From: Lachnospiraceae bacterium
Lineage (GTDB): Bacteria; Bacillota; Clostridia; Lachnospirales; Lachnospiraceae
NCBI GenBank assembly: GCA_016290905.1
Contig: JAEEVO010000018.1
Span: forward strand, 1-38,691
Direction of reading: 5' to 3'
DNA: 38,691 nt
The notes below the pieces were generated by a model. It searched no databases, was not told where the DNA came from, and saw only the letters and a list, made by a program, of their open reading frames with translations. Of the stretch, positions 32,724 through 38,691 are shown piece after piece. Position numbers and translations under genes: made by a program. Each line of letters opens with the position of its first letter. Position 1 is the first letter of the stretch.

Positions 32724-34232
32724 ATGAGGATAAATCACAATATTTCGGCATTACAGACAAATGCACATATGAAAACAACGGGAAATGCACTCGACAAGGC
32801 CATGCAGAGACTGTCATCGGGCTACAAGATCAACAAGGCTGCGGATGATGCTGCGGGAATGGCTATATCGAGAAAGATGAAAACACAGATCGAAGGTCTT
32901 GAAAGGGCGTCGATGAACGGTTCGGACGGCATATCGGTCATTCAGACAGCGGAGGGAGCATTAAACGAGGTTACGGCTATACTCCAGAGATGCAGGGAAC
33001 TTGCTGTTCAGGGTGCAAACGACACCAATACCGGAGATGACAGGATTGCCATTCAGCAGGAGATCAACCAGCTTATGGCTGAGGTTGATCGTATCTCACA
33101 GTCAACGGAATTTAATACAAAGAGCCTGCTCAACGGAAATCTTGACAATAACTCCTATTCGGATGTGGTAGGCGTAGATATCATATATACGACCGATACG
33201 GTTTCGGCAGGAAACTATTCTTACACTGTTACGCAAGATGCCAGACAGGCGGTCATAAAGTGTGACAGTCCTTCGTTAACTGATGTTATGGATACGGAAG
33301 CAGGGACGCTTACCATAAATGGAGTGGATATAAAGTTCAAGGAAGATATGACTCAGGAACAGTGGTTTTCATCCTTGAGGAATACCTGCGATGTCATGGG
33401 AATAGATGTATTTTTTGCGGGAGATTCAAATACCGACGGCCCTGCAGAGACGGCAGGGTATGAGAAAGAGGAAGTGGGAAGCGGAAGCCTGATCTTTATG
33501 TCGAGAGGATACGGCAGCTCCCAGAAAATAGAGATAAAATGCGACAATCCCGATCTCGCATCGGCACTTGGCATAACGGATGACGAGGAAGGCGTTATTG
33601 CCACAGGCGTTGACGCCGAGATAGAGTTCGGAGAAGACGGCTTTAGTAAGAGCGCGACATACTCCTCCGACGGAAATATCGTAACCATAAAGGACAGCAA
33701 TAACTTTGAGATGAAGATAAGGATAGCTCCCGGCGTTGCCGGAACGGAATTTACCGACGCATCGGGAGACGGTTCCGTAACAGCGAGCCAGATTGACGGA
33801 GAAGGCGCAGAGGTTATATCCACAATGCTTGATGCGGGAACTCTCTTCTTGCAGATCGGAGCGAACGAGGATCAGACTATAGAGGTAAAAATACCCCGCG
33901 TTGATTCCGAAACACTCGGAATCAAAAACGCAAATGTATGTACCGGAGAATCGGCACAGGATGCGATAACATTGTTTGACAATGCGGTAAACTTTGTATC
34001 GTCAGTCAGGGCAAAGCTCGGTGCTTATCAGAACAGGCTTGAGCATACCGTTACAAATCTCGACACGACAAATCTTAACATGACCGAGGCTATGTCAAGA
34101 ATAGAGGATGCCGATATGGCAGAGGAAATGACGGCATTTACACAGCAGAACGTACTGCAGCAGGCAGGAACCGCCATGCTCGCTCAGGCAAACGAAAGAC
34201 CTCAGAGCATACTCAGTCTGCTGAATGCATGA
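32724..34232 (+). CDS. Flagellin
   Basis: 502 residues, the subunit of the flagellar filament, exported through the flagellar type III system (no signal peptide). The conserved N-terminal D0/D1 region (about 1-140; RINHNISALQTNAHM, LSSGYKINKAADDAAGMAIS) and C-terminal D1/D0 region (about 415-502; NRLEHTVTNLDTTNLNM, ending ANERPQSILSLLNA) are intact. The middle (about 145-405) is variable and surface-exposed, forming extra domains, so the protein is larger than the roughly 270-residue minimal flagellins of relatives. GGAGG precedes the ATG. The FliS-like chaperone gene follows. Confidence 0.98.
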   Translation: MRINHNISALQTNAHMKTTGNALDKAMQRLSSGYKINKAADDAAGMAISRKMKTQIEGLERASMNGSDGISVIQTAEGALNEVTAILQRCRELAVQGANDTNTGDDRIAIQQEINQLMAEVDRISQSTEFNTKSLLNGNLDNNSYSDVVGVDIIYTTDTVSAGNYSYTVTQDARQAVIKCDSPSLTDVMDTEAGTLTINGVDIKFKEDMTQEQWFSSLRNTCDVMGIDVFFAGDSNTDGPAETAGYEKEEVGSGSLIFMSRGYGSSQKIEIKCDNPDLASALGITDDEEGVIATGVDAEIEFGEDGFSKSATYSSDGNIVTIKDSNNFEMKIRIAPGVAGTEFTDASGDGSVTASQIDGEGAEVISTMLDAGTLFLQIGANEDQTIEVKIPRVDSETLGIKNANVCTGESAQDAITLFDNAVNFVSSVRAKLGAYQNRLEHTVTNLDTTNLNMTEAMSRIEDADMAEEMTAFTQQNVLQQAGTAMLAQANERPQSILSLLNA

Positions 34233-34242
34233 TATTAACATG

Positions 34243-34312
34243 ACAAAATAGAGATGCGGAGCATCATTTTGTTACCGAAGAAACGCCAAAGGCTTTTTCG
34301 AGGTAACTTTGA
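34243..34312. repeat. Two-hairpin repeat element, copy B
   Basis: Hairpin 1: ACAAAAT + GATGC / GGA / GCATC + ATTTTGT (34243-34272). Hairpin 2: GAAACGCC / AAA / GGCTTTTTC, then GAGGTAACTTTGA. It is homologous to copy A at 16405. It directly follows flagellin, where hairpin 1 with its TTTTGTT could terminate transcription. Confidence 0.75.
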
Positions 34313-34328
34313 AGGGAGGCTGCGGTAG

Positions 34329-34805
34329 ATGACCGGAGAGAAACAGAGAGATTTTGCAAGACGTGTGACTCAGGCAAACAAAACAGAGCTTGTTGCGGTT
34401 ACATGCGATATCATTAGGGAGAATATTGACTGCGCTGCGGAATGCCTGAAAACCGGTGATATTACAGGATACAGGAGCGAACTGAAATCAGCCGGACGTT
34501 TTTTGGCGGAGCTTATAAGGTCGCTTGATTTCAGATATCCTATAGCAAAAGATCTTTTGAGCATATATGAGTATGTCCAGAGGATACTGGTATCAAGCGA
34601 GATATCCGGGAAAGACCGGGGTCTGGCCGGTATACGCGGGATCATATCACGTATCGGCTCGGCATTTGAAGAGATTGCGCCGCAGGATACTTCCGGAAGC
34701 GTCATGGAAAACTCACAGCAGATATACGCCGGCCTGACCTACGGAAAAGGAACCCTCAACGAGGCAGACATGGCAGCAGGTTCCAACAGAGGCTTTTTGG
34801 CATAA
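34329..34805 (+). CDS. FliS-like flagellin export chaperone
   Basis: 158 residues, all-helical. The layout fits the FliS four-helix bundle: NKTELVAVTCDIIRENIDCA (helix 1), a gap, TGYRSELKSAGRFLAELIRSLD (helix 2; family KA..Ii.eL..sLd), DLLSIYEYVQRILV (helix 3; family LY.Y....L) and LAGIRGIISRIGSAFEEI (helix 4). The C-terminal 40 residues (MENSQQIYAGLTYGKGTLNE) are an extra tail. The sequence is diverged, but the position right after flagellin supports the call. GGGAGG lies upstream of the ATG. Confidence 0.75.
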   Translation: MTGEKQRDFARRVTQANKTELVAVTCDIIRENIDCAAECLKTGDITGYRSELKSAGRFLAELIRSLDFRYPIAKDLLSIYEYVQRILVSSEISGKDRGLAGIRGIISRIGSAFEEIAPQDTSGSVMENSQQIYAGLTYGKGTLNEADMAAGSNRGFLA

Positions 34806-34829
34806 GACAATCAGAAAGAAGACGGGACA

Positions 34830-35012
34830 ATGGATATACAGGTTGGCGATAAACTTAAGATGAAGAAACCCCACCCATGCGGCTCGTATGAGTGGGATGT
34901 TTTGCGTATCGGCATAGATTTCCGCCTTAAGTGTTCGGGGTGCGGCCATATGATCATGATCCCCAGAAAACAGGCGGAGAAAAACGTGAAATCGATAATT
35001 AAGTCAGAATGA
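34830..35012 (+). CDS. DUF951 family small protein
   Basis: 60 residues. The order VGDKLKMKKPHPCGSYEWDV, then FRLKCSGCGHMIMIPR, is the DUF951 signature, with Cys17 and the CSGCG pair able to hold a metal ion. Function unknown; the family is widespread in Firmicutes as a single short gene. The ribosome binding site is weak (GACGGGACA). It sits 24 bases after the FliS-like gene and may be cotranscribed with it. Confidence 0.88.
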   Translation: MDIQVGDKLKMKKPHPCGSYEWDVLRIGIDFRLKCSGCGHMIMIPRKQAEKNVKSIIKSE

Positions 35013-35051
35013 TATGACAGAAAAAGAATAAAGGACTAAAAGGAGTATTTT

Positions 35052-38000
35052 ATGAACAGGAAGATAAGATTGTCCGCTAAATGTAAGCTTGTTGTTTTAG
35101 CGGTAATGACATTTTGTTTATGCGGTTTTTCGGGGATATTTTTGAAAAACGCCTATGCTCAGGATTTTTACGGTGAAGGTAATGTGCTGATAGCGGTAGA
35201 TATGGGCGAATACGCGGAGAACGAGGATGTATATTATCCTGAGGGTACGATGGGGAAACTTGTATGGGGCGAGGACGCTCCCACCGGTGTCAGTACCCGG
35301 GTTATCCCCAAAATAAAACAATATACGGTTCCGGATAATATTACGCCTATGCAGGCTCCGGAGTATGAGATAGAGACCACATACAACGTGGGTGACAGGA
35401 TATTCTTTCCTTATATATCTGTTACCGATCCCGATGAAATGCATTACCTCGTGTGGATTCCGCAGGATGCATTTCCAAGTACACTTTTCGCGAATGGGAA
35501 CAGGAAATTCTGGTTCAACGAAGAATGTATCAAAAAAGATAAGGATGGGAAAATATACTATGCCGCTTACCTTGAATATACCGATGAAGGAGAGCCATGT
35601 CCCTGTCTTGATTTTTTAGAAATGGAATGCGTGAAGGTAACGCAGTACTCCACAATCTGGCAGTATACGGGAAACGCCGTATCAAACAGAAGCGGATTTG
35701 ATATCAATGATTATGGGGAGGCAGTGTCTCTGACACAGGAACAGATGACCCATATTGGCGAAATCTGTGATAAGGCGTATACCGTACAGGCGGAAACAGT
35801 AGGTGATCCGAGGTTCGCAGACGCGTATGGGGACTGTGACGGAAAGGTTGCTTATATTGTATTTGATTTTAGTAAATTTGTTTCCAAAACTTTGGCGTAC
35901 TATAGTGAAAGGAACATCGATTTTTTTGGTCTGGACTGTTTGTGTATGGGGACAGGGTTTATGTCGCTGGAGGAGGGCGATTCTTTGAAATTGCTGGATG
36001 AGCGCATTTCTGCTATTATAGCTCATGAATTGAACCATTATATCATTGGCGGTTGCACAGGAAATGAAGAAGGTCAATGGGCTATGTGGACCGGGGAGGC
36101 TTTTGCTCAATCGGCAGCCCTGTCGGTTTTCCCTGAAGCAACATTGTATTTTGACGATTATCTGAGAACAGCCATGACAGGTTATGCATCCCGGCTGAGA
36201 ATGATTTTCGGGAGCAGATGGGGTTCGAAGTATGAAGCCCATTATCCAATCGATAACTCCATGGTATATGCTCTTGGCGGGTTCTTTTTCAGATATGTGG
36301 AACGAATGACAACAGGCAAAGTGGACAGTGGATTCTGGACCGAATATCTGCTTAACCAGACACCTTTGGGATCGATCCGTGAAAAAGATATCGAAGAATA
36401 TCTTAAGGATAAAACCGGTATCGGTCTGGATGAATGGCTTGCACAGTTCATGGCGGCCGTGGTGGTCGGAGACGACAGCGGCTCTTTATGCGCAGGTGCT
36501 GAAACCATTACTGCAAATAACGGTATTGATCTTAGAACGTTTTTGCGTCCTTATGAGGAATATGGCATAAACATCGGTACTTTCAACGGTGTGATGGACG
36601 AGGCCGTAAAGAAGATAAACGAAGACCTGACAGCTGTCAGAGGCGGCGGAACGACATATGCTTACAGAAACGACGCCGGTGGAAAGATAGCTATCACCGG
36701 GGCGGATGAAAACTGGTTTTTCTTTGCGGTAAATATGGAATTGCCGGATCTTGATCAAATGATCGAAATATCTTCTGCCGAGGAGCTGGCAAAGATAGGC
36801 AGGGACGACGCTTATCCGTTAAGTGGTAAATATGTGCTGACAAAAGATATAGATCTTGGCGGCGAAAAGAACCCTTGGCAGCCGATCGGACGTGAAAAAT
36901 TGTTTTTTACAGGCGAATTTGACGGTAACGGGCATACTATATCGGGACTTTATATTAATAATCCCGCTAAGGACAATCTTGGTCTGTTCGGTGAAATCTC
37001 CGGAACCGGCGTAATATGTAATCTTACCGTGAAAGGCAGCGTGACGGGAAACATAGTTATCGGAGGAATTGTCGGCAAGAATAATTACGGATCGGTTGAA
37101 AACTGTACCAGCCGTGTAAACGTTTCGGGAGAAGCGGATGTCGGAGGAATCGTCGGTCACAATAACGGCATGATTTCCGGCTGTAACTCTTTGGGGAGCA
37201 TAACCGGTCAATATGGTATTGGCGGTATAGCAGGACTTAATGAAAACGGTACGGTATACGAATGTACAGCCGAAGCGACGGTTTCCGGCGAAAATCTCAT
37301 AGGCGGGATCGTTGGTTCATGTGAGAACGGAATAATAGATGATTGTTCGGGTGACGCAGATGTCTCAGGTCTGGAAGCTGTCGGCGGAATTGTAGGCTTT
37401 CAATTGGAAGGCAGTATTAATGATTGTTACGTCACTTTTGGCAAAGTAACCGGAAACGAAAGAACGGGTGGTATTGCAGGCGGCGTACAATGTGCTGATG
37501 TTACGGGCTGTGATGCTTCATGTACTGTTACAGGAAATATTAATACCGGCGGGATCGCAGGCTGGTCAAACAGCGGAAACATTACCGATTGTTCAGTCGA
37601 CGGAATTATCAACGGAACAGAGTATACAGGCGGCATGACCGGATATAACGCCGGGACTTATATCACTGACTGCGTCTTTGGAGGGGATCTGACCGGTGAG
37701 AAGGTTACCGGTGGGATCACAGGGTATATCCGAGGGTATTGCGTTATTTATGACTGCCATTATATCGGTGAGATCCAAGGCGGGGAAAAAACCGGACATA
37801 TAGCCGGCAAGATCATTGATGTGGATATTGTGGGCTGTTCAACCAACGAGCTTGGCGCTCATTTGATAGGCAGTGTTTCCGGAGAGTCATATCTGCACGG
37901 ATATTTGATAAACAGTTATTCCGGAGAATTTTTGTACAAATATGATGAAGCTGCCAAGATGTTATCCAAGAAAACAGACAGTGAAAGCCTGAGTGTTGAC

Positions 38001-38321
38001 AGCATTAAAATCCTTGACGAGCTGTATCCCATAACTGTTATAGGTAAAAAAGCACTGGCAGGCAATAAAGCACTTGTTAAGGTTGCTCTTTCGGAAAATG
38101 TGACTGCCATCGGAAAGTATGCATTCAAGGGAGACACCGGACTAAAAACGGTGGAACTTACCTCTTCTATAACAAAGATCAGAAAGGGAGCGTTCAAAGG
38201 TATCAGTGCAGACGCAGAATTCATTATCACCGCTTCAAAAGAGGATTATAAACGGATTGTCAGCCTCCTTATTAAGTCCGGAGTTGATGAAAATGCGAAT
38301 TTCATACGCAAGAATCCGTAA
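35052..38321 (+). CDS. Large exported protein: gluzincin metalloprotease motif, GLUG repeats, LRR tail
   Basis: 1,089 residues. A signal peptide (about 1-36, ending NAYA) indicates export. The N-terminal half holds AHELNH (His325, Glu326, His329), followed by TGEAFAQSA with Glu349, twenty residues after the second His. This is the HExxH-19-E layout of gluzincin zinc proteases (compare thermolysin, M30). From about residue 570 a DIDLGG...FDGNGHTISGL stretch leads into about ten repeats of 26-28 residues with the pattern GGIVGxNxGxxxxCxxxxxVxG (GLUG type, about 675-950). The end (about 990-1085) has BspA-type leucine-rich repeats (LSENVTAIGKYAFKG, LTSSITKIRKGAFKG). There is no sortase motif, so it is probably secreted or held by its repeats. 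AAGGAG precedes the ATG. Confidence 0.85.
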   Translation: MNRKIRLSAKCKLVVLAVMTFCLCGFSGIFLKNAYAQDFYGEGNVLIAVDMGEYAENEDVYYPEGTMGKLVWGEDAPTGVSTRVIPKIKQYTVPDNITPMQAPEYEIETTYNVGDRIFFPYISVTDPDEMHYLVWIPQDAFPSTLFANGNRKFWFNEECIKKDKDGKIYYAAYLEYTDEGEPCPCLDFLEMECVKVTQYSTIWQYTGNAVSNRSGFDINDYGEAVSLTQEQMTHIGEICDKAYTVQAETVGDPRFADAYGDCDGKVAYIVFDFSKFVSKTLAYYSERNIDFFGLDCLCMGTGFMSLEEGDSLKLLDERISAIIAHELNHYIIGGCTGNEEGQWAMWTGEAFAQSAALSVFPEATLYFDDYLRTAMTGYASRLRMIFGSRWGSKYEAHYPIDNSMVYALGGFFFRYVERMTTGKVDSGFWTEYLLNQTPLGSIREKDIEEYLKDKTGIGLDEWLAQFMAAVVVGDDSGSLCAGAETITANNGIDLRTFLRPYEEYGINIGTFNGVMDEAVKKINEDLTAVRGGGTTYAYRNDAGGKIAITGADENWFFFAVNMELPDLDQMIEISSAEELAKIGRDDAYPLSGKYVLTKDIDLGGEKNPWQPIGREKLFFTGEFDGNGHTISGLYINNPAKDNLGLFGEISGTGVICNLTVKGSVTGNIVIGGIVGKNNYGSVENCTSRVNVSGEADVGGIVGHNNGMISGCNSLGSITGQYGIGGIAGLNENGTVYECTAEATVSGENLIGGIVGSCENGIIDDCSGDADVSGLEAVGGIVGFQLEGSINDCYVTFGKVTGNERTGGIAGGVQCADVTGCDASCTVTGNINTGGIAGWSNSGNITDCSVDGIINGTEYTGGMTGYNAGTYITDCVFGGDLTGEKVTGGITGYIRGYCVIYDCHYIGEIQGGEKTGHIAGKIIDVDIVGCSTNELGAHLIGSVSGESYLHGYLINSYSGEFLYKYDEAAKMLSKKTDSESLSVDSIKILDELYPITVIGKKALAGNKALVKVALSENVTAIGKYAFKGDTGLKTVELTSSITKIRKGAFKGISADAEFIITASKEDYKRIVSLLIKSGVDENANFIRKNP

Positions 38322-38346
38322 CATACAGGAAAAACAGTAAAAATAT

Positions 38347-38413
38347 AAAAAAAGAACTTGACAAGCCTTGAAAATCGTGATAAATTGTAAAGGCTGGCGA
38401 CAGTTCTTTTTTT
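38347..38413 (+). terminator. Terminator-like hairpin after the GLUG protein gene, overlapping the rpmG promoter
   Basis: AAAAAAAGAAC (38347-38357) pairs with GTTCTTTTTTT (38403-38413), and inside it AGCCTT (38364-38369) pairs with AAGGCT (38390-38395). The A-run and T-run flank allow termination in either direction. Confidence 0.7.
38358..38386 (+). promoter_or_regulatory. Promoter of rpmG-secE
   Basis: -35 TTGACA (38358-38363), a 17-base spacer, -10 TAAATT (38381-38386). Both hexamers lie within the hairpin at 38347-38413. Confidence 0.7.
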
Positions 38414-38431
38414 GTTGCCCGCATTTTGCCG

Positions 38432-38454
38432 CGGACAAAATACCACATTGTCCG
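38432..38454 (+). other. Leader hairpin upstream of rpmG
   Basis: CGGACAA (38432-38438), loop AATACCACA, TTGTCCG (38448-38454): a perfect 7-bp stem 14 bases before GGAGGT. A possible regulatory or stabilising element of the L33 leader. Confidence 0.5.
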
Positions 38455-38481
38455 TGAGATTAAATTATGGAGGTGGAAGTT

Positions 38482-38631
38482 GTGCGAGTAAAAATTACAT
38501 TGGCATGTACAGAATGCAAGCAGCGTAATTACAACATGACGAAAGAAAAAAAGAATCATCCTGACAGAATGGAAACAAAGAAGTATTGCAGATTCTGTAA
38601 GAAGCATACGATGCACAAGGAAACCAAATAA
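38482..38631 (+). CDS. rpmG: 50S ribosomal protein L33 (zinc-binding type)
   Basis: 49 residues, starting at GTG with GGAGGTGG seven bases upstream. The sequence reads [12 protein letters not shown]..., then [15 protein letters not shown] at the end, the complete L33 family pattern. Both CxxC pairs (CTEC and CRFC) are present, so this is the zinc-binding C+ paralogue. It has its own promoter and is followed after 20 bases by the start of the next gene, in the conserved order rpmG-secE-nusG. Confidence 0.96.
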   Translation: MRVKITLACTECKQRNYNMTKEKKNHPDRMETKKYCRFCKKHTMHKETK

Positions 38632-38651
38632 CAGAAAGGAAGGAGTGCTCT

Positions 38652-38691
38652 ATGGGTGATGCAACAGAGACCACCAAGAAAAACGGAAGCT
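38652..38691 (+). CDS. secE: Probable SecE preprotein translocase subunit, start only
   Basis: Thirteen codons (MGDATETTKKNGS) run off the window end. The call rests on synteny (rpmG-secE-nusG in Firmicutes) and on a polar N-terminal tail typical of SecE; no domain is visible. AAGGAG lies six bases before the ATG. Confidence 0.6.
   Translation, partial: MGDATETTKKNGS

Overview
The window looks like chromosomal DNA from a motile, anaerobic Gram-positive bacterium of the Lachnospiraceae (Butyrivibrio/Roseburia-like Clostridia). The evidence is the mcsA-mcsB-clpC-radA order, an indolepyruvate:ferredoxin oxidoreductase cluster, flagellin beside a FliS-like chaperone and a DUF6240-type protein, a VTC/DUF4956/Cthe_2159-type cassette, an 'endosialidase'-named small protein family, zinc-type L33, and strong AGGAGG ribosome binding sites. 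No tRNA, rRNA, CRISPR array, prophage or intact transposon is visible. Coding density is high and no gene-free stretch exceeds about 260 bases.

Layout. 1-252: the 5' remnant of a group II intron. 253-4532 (minus strand): a methionine/one-carbon operon, metF, a stand-alone MetH reactivation-domain protein, then metH lacking that domain. It diverges from a VanZ-like gene through two overlapping promoters. 4724-9955: small membrane proteins, a large multi-SH3 glucosaminidase and a cohesin/cadherin-like surface protein. 9970-16285: mcsA, mcsB, clpC, a small conserved protein with a structured leader, and radA. 16539-19904: a three-gene operon of an anchored PQQ-type beta-propeller, a solute-binding protein whose two lobes are in swapped order, and an ABC permease with no ATPase nearby. 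19996-21128: deoC and cdd (deoxynucleoside salvage). 21258-24142: VTC-domain polymerase-like protein, DUF4956 membrane protein and Cthe_2159-type lipoprotein. 24208-24774: an orphan NusG paralogue (LoaP-like). 24823-29225: iorA, iorB, an arylacetate-CoA ligase and a tandem ACT protein, an aromatic amino acid fermentation cluster. 29356-34805: flagellar genes behind a sigma-28 promoter. 34830-38321: a DUF951 protein and a giant exported protein with a gluzincin protease motif, about ten GLUG repeats and a BspA-like LRR tail. 38482-38691: rpmG and the start of probable secE.

Two dispersed repeat families occupy the gaps between operons. One is a roughly 26-bp REP-like unit at six sites. The other is a roughly 70-bp two-hairpin element at two sites, with compensatory base changes.

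The most interesting points are (i) the permuted solute-binding protein in its beta-propeller/permease operon, (ii) an McsB that has lost nearly all nucleotide-binding arginines while ClpC keeps its phosphoarginine-receptor glutamates, (iii) promoters built into hairpins or overlapping each other at three operon borders, and (iv) the two-hairpin repeat.
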